Shown: positions 17,310-26,902, counted from the first letter of the stretch. The stretch is 64,000 nt of DNA from Gammaproteobacteria bacterium (GCA_030425685.1 JAUIAD010000015.1:22865-86864); one strand, 5' to 3'. Program-made: numbers and translations. The notes: generated by a model not told the origin, from the letters alone.

Positions 17310-18304
17310 GCACAGAAGAGAATGCAACAGCCATCACGCTGGTAGAAGCCGTTAATCAAGCATTACGTTATGAAATGCGTCAAGATAAAGACGTGGTCAT
17401 TTTAGGGGAAGATATCGGCACCAATGGCGGTGTTTTTCGCGCCACGGTTGATTTACTAAAAGAGTTTGGACCTGAACGTGTTTTAGATACCCCCTTAGCG
17501 GAATCAATGATTGCCGGTCTATCTATCGGTATGGCATCACAAGGTTTAAAACCAGTGGCTGAATTTCAGTTTATGGGTTTTATTTATCCCGCCTATGACC
17601 ATATTGTAAATCACGCCTCACGCTTACGTAATCGCACACGCGGTCGCTTAAGTTGCCCGCTGGTTTATCGTGCACCTTATGGCGGCGGTATTCACGCGCC
17701 CGAACATCATTCTGAAAGTATGGAAGCCGCGTTTGCGCATATTCCTGGATTACGCGTAGTGATTCCTTCATCACCAGCACGTGCCTACGGTTTATTACTT
17801 GCCGCTATCCGCAATCCTGATCCGGTTATTTTTCTTGAACCTAAACGCATCTATCGCCTCGTTAAACAACATGTTCCCGATAACGGTGAAGCTTTGCCAT
17901 TGGATAAATGCTTTGTTTTACGCGAAGGCAGCGATATCACCTTGGTTACTTGGGGTGCGATGATCAAAGAAACCTTAGAAGCTGCGGATAAACTCGCAGA
18001 AAAAGGGATTGAAGCTGAAGTGATCGATGTAGCTACTTTAAAACCTTTGGATATGGATACCATTTTACAATCCTTGGAGAAAACCGGCCGCTGCGTTATC
18101 GTGCACGAAGCACCAAAATCCGGCGGTGTTGGTGCAGAGATTGCTGCTGGTATTGCCGAAAAGGGATTGCTCTCATTGCTAGCGCCAATTGAACGTGTTG
18201 CTGGCTTTGATACCATTATGCCCTACTTTAAACTTGAAAAACGTTATATGCCGAGCACAAAACGTATTCTCAATGCCGTGCAAAAAACATTGGAGTTCGA
18301 ATGA
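17306..18304 (+). CDS. 2-oxo acid dehydrogenase E1 component, beta subunit
   Basis: A 332-residue transketolase-like subunit completing the E1 heterotetramer. VVILGEDIGTNGGVFRAT, DTPLAESMIAGLSIGMA and EFQFMGFIYPAYDHIVNHAS are canonical E1beta signatures, and the C-terminal transketolase domain (from about residue 205, DITLVTWGAMIKETLEAA) is complete. The gene overlaps both neighbours by 4 bases, which implies stoichiometric, translationally coupled production of E1alpha, E1beta and E2. Confidence 0.9.
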   Translation: MSTEENATAITLVEAVNQALRYEMRQDKDVVILGEDIGTNGGVFRATVDLLKEFGPERVLDTPLAESMIAGLSIGMASQGLKPVAEFQFMGFIYPAYDHIVNHASRLRNRTRGRLSCPLVYRAPYGGGIHAPEHHSESMEAAFAHIPGLRVVIPSSPARAYGLLLAAIRNPDPVIFLEPKRIYRLVKQHVPDNGEALPLDKCFVLREGSDITLVTWGAMIKETLEAADKLAEKGIEAEVIDVATLKPLDMDTILQSLEKTGRCVIVHEAPKSGGVGAEIAAGIAEKGLLSLLAPIERVAGFDTIMPYFKLEKRYMPSTKRILNAVQKTLEFE

Positions 18305-19446
18305 AGTTATTTAAATTACCCGATTTAGGTGAAGGCTTACCGGATGCTATTATTCGCGAATGGTATATCAAACCTGGTGATGAAGTTAAGCTCGACCAAC
18401 CTATTGTCTCGATGGAAACAGCAAAAGCACTCGTTGATGTGCCTGCCCCCTTCGATGGCAAAATTGAAAAACTCTTTGGTGAAGTCGACGATACCATTGA
18501 AACGGGCAAGCCTTTAGTAGGGTTTGAAGGCGAAGAAGAAGGCGCGCAAGAATCTGAAGATGCCGGCACCGTCGTTGGCAGCATTGAACAAAGTTCAGAA
18601 GTACTTACCGAGACTGCTACCGGTGTTATCACAGGAAAGACCACACAAACACGCGTTAAGGCAACACCAGCAATACGCATGCTAGCAAAACAGCTGGGGG
18701 TCGACCTTAGTGCGATCGCCACTGAGAATGGACGCATTACTGCAGAAGCCGTAAAACAAGCGGCCAGTGCTAGCAAAGCAGCGCCTGCTGCCGCTAGACC
18801 TCAATTAGACGGAGAGCTTACACCATTAAGCAATGTTCGCCGTGCGATGGTGCTTAGCATGACGCAATCCCATAAAGAAGTTGTGCCTGTTACCATTGTT
18901 GATGATGCTGATTTACATGCATGGGAAGGCAAACAAGATATTACCGTACGTTTATTGCGCGCCATTCAGTCTGCCTGTGAAAAAGAACCGATGTTAAATG
19001 CTTCATTTGATGGTGGGCAAATGGCTTACCGCTTAAATGAAAAAATTAATATTGGTATGGCAGTTGATACACCCAACGGTTTATATGTTCCCGTGATTAA
19101 AGATGTCGCTAATCACAGCGATCAAAGCCTACGTGAGCGTATTAATCAATATAAACAGCAAGCACAAGATCGTTCTATTGCGCAAGCTGATTTACATGGC
19201 GGCACTATTATTCTCTCTAACTTCGGCGCTATTGCTGGCCGTTATGCTAATCCCATTTTGATACCGCCGATGGTCGCTATTGTTGGTATTGGCAAGAGCC
19301 GTGATGAAGTGGTGGCTGATAATGGCCAGGCTGTCGTGCACCGCGTTATGCCAATTTGCTTGACTATCGATCATCGTGCGGTAACGGGCGGGGAAGCCGC
19401 TCGCTTTTTAGGGGCGTTGATCGAGGCGCTTTCTTTGCCTAATTAA
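18301..19446 (+). CDS. Dihydrolipoamide acyltransferase (E2) of 2-oxo acid dehydrogenase
   Basis: A 381-residue E2 core protein that moves the acyl group from lipoyl-lysine to coenzyme A. A single lipoyl domain (1-78) carries the lipoylated lysine in METAKALVDV (about residue 43). An acidic linker follows, then an E3-binding domain (VKATPAIRMLAKQLGVDL, about 120-155) and the catalytic domain (about 175-381). The active-site motif near the end reads DHRAVTGGEAARF: the His is present but the usual Asp of HxxxDG is Thr, a variant that I believe occurs in related proteobacterial E2 proteins. No E3 gene follows, so lipoamide dehydrogenase must be encoded elsewhere. Confidence 0.88.
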   Translation: MKLFKLPDLGEGLPDAIIREWYIKPGDEVKLDQPIVSMETAKALVDVPAPFDGKIEKLFGEVDDTIETGKPLVGFEGEEEGAQESEDAGTVVGSIEQSSEVLTETATGVITGKTTQTRVKATPAIRMLAKQLGVDLSAIATENGRITAEAVKQAASASKAAPAAARPQLDGELTPLSNVRRAMVLSMTQSHKEVVPVTIVDDADLHAWEGKQDITVRLLRAIQSACEKEPMLNASFDGGQMAYRLNEKINIGMAVDTPNGLYVPVIKDVANHSDQSLRERINQYKQQAQDRSIAQADLHGGTIILSNFGAIAGRYANPILIPPMVAIVGIGKSRDEVVADNGQAVVHRVMPICLTIDHRAVTGGEAARFLGALIEALSLPN

Positions 19447-19528
19447 ATTTTAGGGTGGGCGCTGAATGATGACCTCTGGCAGAGCAGATACCATATCAGT
19501 TTGCTCATCGGTAATTTAGAACCCGTAG

Positions 19529-19548
19529 GGGCACAGCATGCTGTGCCC
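19529..19548. repeat. Intergenic palindrome variant GGGCACAGCATGCTGTGCCC
   Basis: Perfect 20-bp palindrome. Compared with the common form it has G to A in the left arm and the matching C to T in the right arm, so pairing is kept. It is followed by GTTTGGGTGAGAAT, similar to the GTTTGGGTGTGAAT following the copy at 10243. Confidence 0.85.
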
Positions 19549-19595
19549 GTTTGGGTGAGAATGGTTTTAGATTGTCCGGTGCCGCGGAGGTTTGC

Positions 19596-19615
19596 GGGCG
19601 CAGCATGCTGCGCCC
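19596..19615. repeat. Intergenic palindrome GGGCGCAGCATGCTGCGCCC
   Basis: Second copy in the same gap, 47 bases after the variant copy, preceded by GGTGCCGCGGAGGTTTGC and followed by CCTAC. The two together form a composite element between the convergent E2 and lipoprotein genes. Confidence 0.88.
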
Positions 19616-19696
19616 CTACACCATAATAAAAACCGTAATACACATCATAATACACACCATCAAATACACTATTATAAACCTGTTTTCTTTGATGGT

Positions 19697-20122
19697 TTAA
19701 CGGCTGTATTTTTTTAGAAATGCCTCATCTGCAACGCAGTTGTTACCACGGAAGCTAGTGCCTACAATACGATTTCGGCGATTAACTTCAAACCACGTCG
19801 TGCATTTCATGTGGTATTTGGTGCCACCAGAAATAATGGCGGGTGTACTGGAAACAACCGTTTCACGACCACGCTTTGTTACCGTCGAATAAGAAGGCAA
19901 AATGGTTGGGGCAATTTCTCCCTTTTGCTCCTCTTGATAAACATATAAATTATTACCATTGGGCAGCTTCATAATTTTATTGGGATAACCCCACGTGTCA
20001 AACAAAGCCACTGTGGTTGCACCACGCCAGCTTTTAACCGCCATGGAATAATTATGCGTTGTAGCACAACCAACGAGCGTGGCAGCAGACGCTGCCACTA
20101 AAAGATACTGAATAGTTTTCAT
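19697..20122 (-). CDS. Putative lipoprotein, envelope
   Basis: A 141-residue protein with a lipoprotein signal peptide: MKTIQYLLVAASAATLVGC, lipobox LVGC with cysteine 19. The mature part begins ATTHNYSMAVKSWRGA and includes the segment DTWGYPNKIMKLPNGNNLYVYQEE, which recalls small outer-membrane-associated lipoproteins of the SmpA/OmlA-like group (a Gly-x-Pro turn after a helix, then a Tyr-rich strand), but I cannot assign a family firmly. Two cysteines lie near the C-terminus (CTTWFEVN and NNCVADEA) and may form a disulphide. It follows the cyclophilin gene by 22 bases on the same strand, so they are likely co-transcribed. Confidence 0.75.
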   Translation of the reverse strand: MKTIQYLLVAASAATLVGCATTHNYSMAVKSWRGATTVALFDTWGYPNKIMKLPNGNNLYVYQEEQKGEIAPTILPSYSTVTKRGRETVVSSTPAIISGGTKYHMKCTTWFEVNRRNRIVGTSFRGNNCVADEAFLKKYSR

Positions 20123-20144
20123 TGATCATCCTTTATCAAATGAA

Positions 20145-20645
20145 CTATTGATCATCAACCACTGTTACCTTTTCAATAACAACATCCTCTTCAGGTACAT
20201 CCTGATGACCAGACTTAGTAGTCGTAGACACCTTGCTGATTTCGTCAACAATGTCCATGCCCTCAACTACTTCACCAAAAGCACAATAGCCCCAGCCATC
20301 TAAACTTTTACCACTGTGATTTAAAAATTCATTATCTTTAAGGTTAATAAAGAATTGCGCGGTAGCAGAATGCGGATCAGATGTCCTTGCCATGGCAATA
20401 GAACCACGCTTATTGGGCCCACCTTTATCAGCTTCGTTTTCAATAGGGTCAAGCGTAGACTTTTGCACTAACTCAGGTTCAAAACCACCGCCCTGAATCA
20501 TAAAATCACTAATCACACGATGAAAAATAGTATTATCATAAAAACCATCGTTCACATATTTCATAAAATTTTCACAGGTCATAGGCGTGCTTTGAGAATC
20601 AAGCTGAATTTTAATAGGTCCTTTATTTGTCTCGAAAATAACCAT
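20145..20645 (-). CDS. ppiB: Cyclophilin-type peptidyl-prolyl cis-trans isomerase
   Basis: A 166-residue cytoplasmic cyclophilin without signal peptide. It shows the compact bacterial PpiB pattern: [14 protein letters not shown] at the N-terminus, [19 protein letters not shown] with the catalytic arginine, the [20 protein letters not shown] segment and [16 protein letters not shown]. It assists folding by isomerising prolyl bonds. The gene precedes the small lipoprotein gene at 19697 on the same strand. Confidence 0.93.
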   Translation of the reverse strand: MVIFETNKGPIKIQLDSQSTPMTCENFMKYVNDGFYDNTIFHRVISDFMIQGGGFEPELVQKSTLDPIENEADKGGPNKRGSIAMARTSDPHSATAQFFINLKDNEFLNHSGKSLDGWGYCAFGEVVEGMDIVDEISKVSTTTKSGHQDVPEEDVVIEKVTVVDDQ

Positions 20646-20848
20646 TGATACTCCTAAAACTAATTAATAAAATCGAGACAAGTATATCAAACTCGCTAAC
20701 AGCCGTCATTGACCTGACGAAATAGACCCTCAATCCTTGCTATAAAAAAAGTTTAGAAGGTGAGCTTAGCTCACCTAAACGAGATCTAATCAGAAAACAA
20801 GAAAGTCAGATATCACACAAAAGGCAGTATGAAACTGCTGATAAATAA

Positions 20849-21046
20849 TCCCAAACAGCACATGATTTATGCCACACTATCGATGAGCATACTCAACAGA
20901 TTGAAGCCCACCAAGGCCATGCGCTGCGTGAAATTTTAAAACATAACCGTGATAAAGAAAAAGAACATACCAACACGCCACTTGAACTGACTCAGCTTTT
21001 TACAACAAAACCGACCACAGAGCCCCAACTATTAATTCTATCTTAA
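20849..21046 (+). pseudogene. Possible gene remnant without start codon
   Basis: Within the 449-base gap between ppiB and the ankyrin gene, one frame is open for 65 codons from just after a stop at 20846-20848 to the stop at 21044-21046. It contains no ATG. The translated stretch (HTIDEHTQQIEAHQGHALRE, then a Lys/Glu-rich segment) has protein-like composition and could be the 3' end of a decayed helical protein. A chance open frame is the alternative. The remainder of the gap (20646-20848) shows nothing I can name. Confidence 0.3.
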
Positions 21047-21094
21047 GCGAAGCATGATAGAATCCACTAACTGTAATAGAATTAGGAGGAATCT

Positions 21095-21901
21095 ATGTCG
21101 TCAAGATCAGAAAATCTATTTGAATTTACAAAACAGAACAACATAGAATCACTAAAAGCACACGAACTGTCTTTCGAAGACTTGTATAAAGAAGACTTAG
21201 CGCAACGCACATTATTCTCCTACGCCAGCAATAACCAACCTTTGTTGAATTTTTTCTATCAAAAATCATTGTCTTTTTACAGCAAGGATAATCGCATACT
21301 GTTTGAAAAATCAGATCGGAAAGGCCGCGGAATATTACACTGGGCCATTATGTGTTTTCAAGACATCGATGTTCTCAATGATTTAATTTCACAAGGCGCT
21401 GACGTTAATTTTTCAAAACCACCGTTCTATATCACACCCTCCTACCAAGCCGCACAAGATGAAAATGCCAAGGCGCTAAATGTATTACTCAAACAGCATG
21501 CAGACATCCAAAAGAAAGCAGGCAACGGCGCCACGCCAATCCATACGGCAGCAGAAAATGGCAATAGCACGGTAATCGAACAGCTTATCACCGCAGGAGC
21601 CAAAGTAAATGATGCCTGTGAAAGAGGCGGCACACCGCTCTTTATTGCCGCACAAAAGGGGCACCACAATGTTATACAACTATTGATTGACGCAGGCAGC
21701 GATGTTAACCAAGCTTGTATGAATAATGCGACCCCCCTATTTGTCGCCATTCAAAATGGCCATACTGAATCAGTGAAACACCTTATCAATGCCAAAGCGA
21801 ATATCCATGATGCTTATCGAGACAATATCAAAATGATCGATGTCGCCAAGCACTTTAATCACAATGACATTATGCTTTTGCTACAAGAAGCGGGTGCTTA
21901 A
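21095..21901 (+). CDS. Ankyrin repeat protein
   Basis: A 268-residue protein with an AGGAGG ribosome binding site just before the ATG. The N-terminal 75 residues are unassigned. Ankyrin repeats run from about residue 78 to the end: RGILHWAIMC, ITPSYQAAQDENAKALNVLL, GATPIHTAAENGNSTVIEQL, GGTPLFIAAQKGHHNVIQLL, ATPLFVAIQNGHTESVKHL and a final degenerate unit. There is no signal peptide. Ankyrin proteins of this size in Legionellales often are type IV substrates that bind host proteins; that role here is inference. It is an isolated gene with a GC-rich hairpin downstream. Confidence 0.88.
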   Translation: MSSRSENLFEFTKQNNIESLKAHELSFEDLYKEDLAQRTLFSYASNNQPLLNFFYQKSLSFYSKDNRILFEKSDRKGRGILHWAIMCFQDIDVLNDLISQGADVNFSKPPFYITPSYQAAQDENAKALNVLLKQHADIQKKAGNGATPIHTAAENGNSTVIEQLITAGAKVNDACERGGTPLFIAAQKGHHNVIQLLIDAGSDVNQACMNNATPLFVAIQNGHTESVKHLINAKANIHDAYRDNIKMIDVAKHFNHNDIMLLLQEAGA

Positions 21902-21904
21902 TTG

Positions 21905-21932
21905 ATGGGCGCAATATATTACCTGCGCCCAT
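21905..21932 (+). terminator. Hairpin after the ankyrin gene
   Basis: ATGGGCGCA at 21905-21913 pairs perfectly with TGCGCCCAT at 21924-21932 across a 10-base A/T-rich loop, starting right after the ankyrin stop codon. No U-tract follows, so termination is not certain. Confidence 0.45.
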
Positions 21933-22030
21933 TAGGCTACGACCCTAAAATAGTAGGATATATAAGCCGCGGCCAAAAAATGGAAAATGTGCTATAGTAG
22001 CTTTATAGGTGAAAATAGCAAGGTATCGGC

Positions 22031-22753
22031 ATGGACAAGAAAAGGATCCTAGTGGTTGATGACGACCCCGATATCCGCGCCCTGCTGAAAAAGTTTCTTT
22101 CTAAGTACTTATATCAAGTAAGCACAGCAGCAGACGGCGCCGAGATGCTTGGCACCCTCGAAAAAACAAGCTTCAACCTAATCATCCTTGATCTCATGCT
22201 ACCTGATATTTATGGTATTGAGTTATGCAAGCGCGTGCGCAAGGCTAGTAGCACGCCGATTATTTTGTTAACCGCTTCACAAGAAGAACAAGACTATATT
22301 TCAGGGCTTGAATCTGGCGCTGATGATTACGCACAGAAGCCTTGCAACCCGCAAATTCTCCTTGCAAAAATTAAAGCAGTACTGCGTCGTAGCGAAACAA
22401 AGCAATCGGGCTTGGATATCAAGAAAATCGCTTATTCCGTTATGCGTTTTGCCAGTTGGGAATTCTACCCAAAAGAAGGCAAATTAATTTCTCCCGATAG
22501 CGTTGAACTCTATCTAACAGACAGCGAGAGCCGCTTACTTATTTTATTACTCGAACATCCTAAAAAACCCGTCAGTCGTGAAAAAATTGGCGAGAAGCTT
22601 AATGTGCGCTCGAGCAGCGATATGCATCGCGCCGTTGATTCTATTGTTTATCGGTTTCGAAATAAGTTAAAAAATATTTACCCAGCCTTTGATTTAATTA
22701 AAACAGTACGCAATAAAGGCTATAAATTTTTATCTGACGTCGAACGCGAGTAA
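22031..22753 (+). CDS. OmpR-family response regulator, system 1
   Basis: A 240-residue DNA-binding response regulator. The receiver domain (1-120) has the acidic pair D11/D12, the phospho-acceptor D54 in LIILDLMLPD, T81 and the K103-P104 pair. The winged-helix output domain (about 140-240) includes DSESRLLILLLEHPKKPVSR and the recognition region ending RNKGYKFL. It pairs with the histidine kinase that follows one base later. It is clearly paralogous to the regulator at 49700-50428 (same length, same D54 register). Target genes are unknown. Confidence 0.93.
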   Translation: MDKKRILVVDDDPDIRALLKKFLSKYLYQVSTAADGAEMLGTLEKTSFNLIILDLMLPDIYGIELCKRVRKASSTPIILLTASQEEQDYISGLESGADDYAQKPCNPQILLAKIKAVLRRSETKQSGLDIKKIAYSVMRFASWEFYPKEGKLISPDSVELYLTDSESRLLILLLEHPKKPVSREKIGEKLNVRSSSDMHRAVDSIVYRFRNKLKNIYPAFDLIKTVRNKGYKFLSDVERE

Positions 22754-22763
22754 GGTGCCAGCA

Positions 22764-24047
22764 ATGAGCCAACAAAAAACACGTCATCTTCGCATATTTG
22801 TTCGCTATATTAAATGGCTTATTATCGGCTTGATTATATTACACATTGCCCTCACCGTTTTCTTTACCATACAGCTTGTTAAAACAAGCAAACAAAATAA
22901 TGCCAATATTACTATTTATGACGCCATGCTAGTACTAGAAAAAGTAAAGCTTGCCGATGCAAAAAATAAAATTGATCTTGTTCTTGATAAAATTAAACAA
23001 GACGATCGCTTTAACCAATTTCTAATAAGCTTTACTAAAGTACCTGTTGACGATTCCTATAAAGTGCAAACTAAATATTACTTAGCGCTAAAAACCTTTC
23101 GCAATGCACGCTCTCACTTAATCAAGAACAAAGTTATTATTTTTTCTGAATACCTACCAAGCAGCCAACAATGGATAAATGTGGCAGCCAGACTAGACCC
23201 AACACACTTTTCTTTTGTCAGTTATCACACACTGCCATTAGAAATTATGTTCTCTTTGGCGGTTATTGTCTTACTCATTATTTCATACTTTATCTTTTAC
23301 CGAAAATTGTTCTTCAAGCAGCTTATTGACACACTAAAACCAAACAAAAAAAGCAATAACGATACCAGTGAAGAATTAAGAAGTGAGATCGAAACCTTAC
23401 ATAAAAAAATACAAGAATTTGTCAATGAAAAAACGCTGATGCTCAGCTCGCTCGCCCACGATATTAATACTCCACTAATGAAGGTTCGATTAAAACTATC
23501 AATGATAGATGACACAAATGAGGACTTAAAGTCCGTGCAAGAAGACCTTGATGATATTGATGATGTTATTCGCTCGTCGCTCTCATTATCAAGCACGGAA
23601 TCCATACAAGGCACCAAAAAGAAATTTGAGTTTATTTCACTAATTAATAAAATTATTGATCCCTATCTAAAAAGTAATCCTAATGTCAGTTTTAATTGCA
23701 AGGAAAGTAATTTAATTTATACGGGCGATCCAGTACTCGTCAAAAGAACAGTCTGCAATATGATTGAAAACGCTTTAAAATACGCCAGCAACGTTCATAT
23801 TGAACTTAGCAATAAAGACAATAAACCTTATATGACGATCGAAGATGACGGTCCAGGCATACCAGAAGAACAAATGAAAGATGTTCTTAAACCTTTTCAA
23901 CGCATACAAAAAAGCCAACAAACGCGGAAAAAACGCGGTGTTGGCTTAGGGTTATCGATTGCTAATAAAATTTTAACCTTACATAATGGCAAGCTTATTT
24001 TAGAAAACCGCCAGCAAGGCGGTTTACGTGTTATCTTAAAGTGGTAA
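22764..24047 (+). CDS. Sensor histidine kinase, system 1
   Basis: A 427-residue membrane kinase. A GTG at 22755 is possible, but ATG 22764 is 8 bases after AAGG and is preferred. Transmembrane segments lie near residues 13-38 and 159-179, enclosing a periplasmic domain of about 120 residues. The dimerisation/phosphoacceptor helix has H232 in SSLAHDINTPLMKVRLKL. The ATPase domain shows the N box NMIENALKYA, DDGPGIPEEQ and GVGLGLSIANKIL. There is no obvious HAMP domain; a short coiled linker (about 190-225) replaces it. It forms an operon with the regulator and is paralogous to the kinase at 50418. Confidence 0.93.
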   Translation: MSQQKTRHLRIFVRYIKWLIIGLIILHIALTVFFTIQLVKTSKQNNANITIYDAMLVLEKVKLADAKNKIDLVLDKIKQDDRFNQFLISFTKVPVDDSYKVQTKYYLALKTFRNARSHLIKNKVIIFSEYLPSSQQWINVAARLDPTHFSFVSYHTLPLEIMFSLAVIVLLIISYFIFYRKLFFKQLIDTLKPNKKSNNDTSEELRSEIETLHKKIQEFVNEKTLMLSSLAHDINTPLMKVRLKLSMIDDTNEDLKSVQEDLDDIDDVIRSSLSLSSTESIQGTKKKFEFISLINKIIDPYLKSNPNVSFNCKESNLIYTGDPVLVKRTVCNMIENALKYASNVHIELSNKDNKPYMTIEDDGPGIPEEQMKDVLKPFQRIQKSQQTRKKRGVGLGLSIANKILTLHNGKLILENRQQGGLRVILKW

Positions 24048-24089
24048 TAAAAGCCTAGGGAAGCCCCCCTAATAGGAGGCGCATCCTTA

Positions 24090-26555
24090 TCATATATCAG
24101 CAGCCGGCAACTTACGATATAAAAGTTTTAAGATAAAATGAATTGCCCGCTGTGGATCACCACCTCCATTTAAGAATTCTGCAATCAACTTACAACTTTT
24201 ACGAGTATCGTTTAAATTTGCGTATTTCGCATTAAGTGGATTACCAGCATTATTAAGGCGATCACGAATTTGACCATTAGCTTGCATATCACCCTTGGCA
24301 TAATCCATTTGCTGGGCAATGTATTCACTAAGATTTGTATTTTGATTACGACTGCTCAATGCATTGTATTCGTGCACATTATTGATATTTTCAGAATATT
24401 TATTATTAGCAGCATCACTAAATGACCAATCATGCTCCTGGCCTGCACTATTTATTAGCCAATCACACATATCATCTAAGGTCGCTGCTAACCAGGCACT
24501 AGGTCGAGCCGCTGCAGAGGATAAGGAACCCACGGGACCGCGCCAAGTAATAGGTGTTGGTGCCCACCACGAGGTATCTCCTTGCAGCATCTCTTTCAAA
24601 TAATCACAGTGTTTTTTAATGATCTGATCGTAATTAACAATATACTGTTTTCGTAATGAAATGTAACCAATCAACTGTGGATCATCAAATAACTGCCACT
24701 CCTTAAATTTATCAATATCCAATAAAGTTAATGTTGAAAGCTTAGCAAGGGAGTAATCCCACCCCATTGTTTGATAAACAAAATACGCCGCACTTAACAA
24801 ACAATCAATAATACCTAACAGAGTTCGATCATAGCTGCCGCTGCGTCGCTCCTGTATGGTATAACGATAGACACCAGCCGTAACCGTCTGTTGATCTACA
24901 ATTTCCTCAGAAAAGGTATAACCCAATGCCACCATCTCTTGCATAAAGTGCGCTCTAATTTCCTTATGATTATCAAGCGTATTTGGCTCAATTAAATTTA
25001 ACATCTCTACTTGACACAATCCTCTATTATGATAGCCATTAAAACCACTTTTTGTCTGTTGATTCAGAGAGGAAATACGCCCACTAGGGTTATCAGGGGT
25101 AAATACGCAGCGGTCGTTGCTCACCACTGGATCACACTTAAGTACGCCAGTATTATGTGTGCCAAAACGCATTTCTAATAGTGATGAGTACATGGCTAAT
25201 GGAAATAACAAGCGAGCATAACTATCGGCAGACGCATTACGCCAATTAAATGCCGACACCAACGGCTTATAGAGCAGCAAATTTGATAACGCTGGTATGC
25301 CATTACGAAAGAAAGCATTTTTATTGATAAATGATGTTTTGGCGTTTGTATCGTTTAAGATCCCTCCTTGTACCATTGCTTTTATTTGAGGACCAATGGC
25401 AGATCCATAAGCATAGCTATAGGCTTTAAAACACAACATCTCCTTTGCTGCAGTAGTGCTATTATTTTCTAACAAGTTCATATTATACTTTGTAGCCGCA
25501 TCCGGTGCTAGATTTCGGATTGAGCGAGCATACGCGGTATCAAGTTTCCAAAAGGCATTTTTAGCATTATTCCAAGTACTTTCTGGCACACTCTCTGGCC
25601 TATTCCCTGCTTGCAAACTTATTTTTCCACCCACTGGATTCAAAATGAATTTTTTTAGACTTGGATCATCTAAACAATCATGAAACATTCTTTGACGATA
25701 TTGAATAGCGCCTTCATGCTCAACGTTGTAATCCATGGAGCGCACGAGATTTGCTAATGCACTCATATAAAATACATTTGCATCAAACGAAGACTGTTTT
25801 CGTATTACAAACAACTGCTGCATTGTATTTCTAACAACCTGACTGCAAATACCTTTCAACAATGACTTCTGTAAGTTATCTAAGGCGTACGTATCAATGT
25901 TACTTAAAATACTACAAGCATTACGAAATTGTAACTCGATTGAATCTAACAATATCATAGGATCAAACGTTGGCGAGCCTGATAATATCCTCCCTAAATT
26001 TGTTACGTTTGCTGGATCAGTTTCAGGGTCAGGCGCTAAATTTGCTACGATGTTTGGTATATCAATCGTTACCGTTGTCGTGCCATCATCGGCCGTATAC
26101 GTTATTGGTGCATTACTAACTTGCAATGTTGCATAGGAACCTGCATTTTTATAGTCAGCGGGGAAGTTACCATCAACCCGATAGACCATGCCATCCGTAC
26201 CGACAACCGTTGCTGGCGCATTTAAACCATTTAAAAAGAGCGCATCTGCCCAAGGCTCAGCATCCAAACCCGTAGCTTTTAAAATCGTTCCCGGTAAGAA
26301 GCTACGTAATAGATTAAACCCTTCGCCCGCATTGTCCGTAAAGACAAAGTTAATAAAGGTTCTAACCAAGGGTCCAGGTATGCCGCTCTGCGCTGGTATA
26401 AGCATTGCCAACGCTGCCACTGCTTTCCAAAAACCATGATAGCGCTTCATTCTCACCTGGCCGTCTTTTACCATAAATTGTAGATGTGTATTGGATTGAT
26501 TAACCTTATGATCCAAGGCCATCATATATTTTTTAATTTCATGCTTAATAGTCAT
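24090..26555 (-). CDS. Large orphan protein, 821 residues
   Basis: I do not recognise a family. GTGGGG 9 bases before the ATG serves as ribosome binding site. The first 35 residues are charged, followed by a hydrophobic stretch (WKAVAALAMLIPAQSGIPG, about 43-62) that could be an internal signal anchor or an amphipathic helix. The rest is soluble-looking, Asn- and Tyr-rich (many NN, YN and DN pairs), with few cysteines. Residues 28-75 resemble in layout the N-terminus of the orphan protein at 32136-33980 (KDGQVRM against RDNRQVARM, each followed by a hydrophobic segment), suggesting distant paralogy. Effector or secreted structural roles are both possible. It lies alone, convergent with the kinase gene. 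Confidence 0.65.
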   Translation of the reverse strand: MTIKHEIKKYMMALDHKVNQSNTHLQFMVKDGQVRMKRYHGFWKAVAALAMLIPAQSGIPGPLVRTFINFVFTDNAGEGFNLLRSFLPGTILKATGLDAEPWADALFLNGLNAPATVVGTDGMVYRVDGNFPADYKNAGSYATLQVSNAPITYTADDGTTTVTIDIPNIVANLAPDPETDPANVTNLGRILSGSPTFDPMILLDSIELQFRNACSILSNIDTYALDNLQKSLLKGICSQVVRNTMQQLFVIRKQSSFDANVFYMSALANLVRSMDYNVEHEGAIQYRQRMFHDCLDDPSLKKFILNPVGGKISLQAGNRPESVPESTWNNAKNAFWKLDTAYARSIRNLAPDAATKYNMNLLENNSTTAAKEMLCFKAYSYAYGSAIGPQIKAMVQGGILNDTNAKTSFINKNAFFRNGIPALSNLLLYKPLVSAFNWRNASADSYARLLFPLAMYSSLLEMRFGTHNTGVLKCDPVVSNDRCVFTPDNPSGRISSLNQQTKSGFNGYHNRGLCQVEMLNLIEPNTLDNHKEIRAHFMQEMVALGYTFSEEIVDQQTVTAGVYRYTIQERRSGSYDRTLLGIIDCLLSAAYFVYQTMGWDYSLAKLSTLTLLDIDKFKEWQLFDDPQLIGYISLRKQYIVNYDQIIKKHCDYLKEMLQGDTSWWAPTPITWRGPVGSLSSAAARPSAWLAATLDDMCDWLINSAGQEHDWSFSDAANNKYSENINNVHEYNALSSRNQNTNLSEYIAQQMDYAKGDMQANGQIRDRLNNAGNPLNAKYANLNDTRKSCKLIAEFLNGGGDPQRAIHFILKLLYRKLPAADI

Positions 26556-26902
26556 TTGTTTACCCCACGTAATAGTTAACTAATAACAGATTTTGATCAT
26601 TAGGCCTATGATAGACATAGGCCTTTAAGCGATTAACTTAGTTAGAACTCTTCTGGATATGACGGCGTGCTTTCCCCACATGATTAGAGTATCAGGCTAG
26701 GAGGAACAACACTATGTGAGAAATCTGACAATATCAGGTAGGTTGGCAGTATCGTTGGAATAGGCTATTTATACATGTGGTTAGCAATCATGTTGATTCA
26801 TTTTTTGTGATAAAATTGATTTTGTTAGAGTGATGCTTGTAGTTAAGGTTTGCGGGCGCAGCATGCTGCGCCCCTACGGGATTTTTTACGGCCCATATTT
26901 GG
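26556..26902. other. Gap between purL and the 821-residue orphan
   Basis: No credible gene. It holds a 9-bp perfect hairpin (26602-26610 paired with 26616-26624, loop ATAGA) upstream of the orphan gene, and one copy of the intergenic palindrome listed separately. The promoter of the orphan gene should lie in the A/T-rich part near 26560-26600, but no box matches well enough to call. Confidence 0.5.
26854..26873. repeat. Intergenic palindrome GGGCGCAGCATGCTGCGCCC
   Basis: Perfect 20-bp palindrome 30 bases after the purL stop codon, preceded by GGTTTGC and followed by CCTACGGG as in the other copies. Confidence 0.88.

Noticed and set aside
18270..18776. A 168-codon minus-strand frame inside the E2 gene
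   Set aside because: Antisense shadow of the lipoyl and linker region; Ser/Thr/Val-rich low-complexity product without a ribosome binding site.
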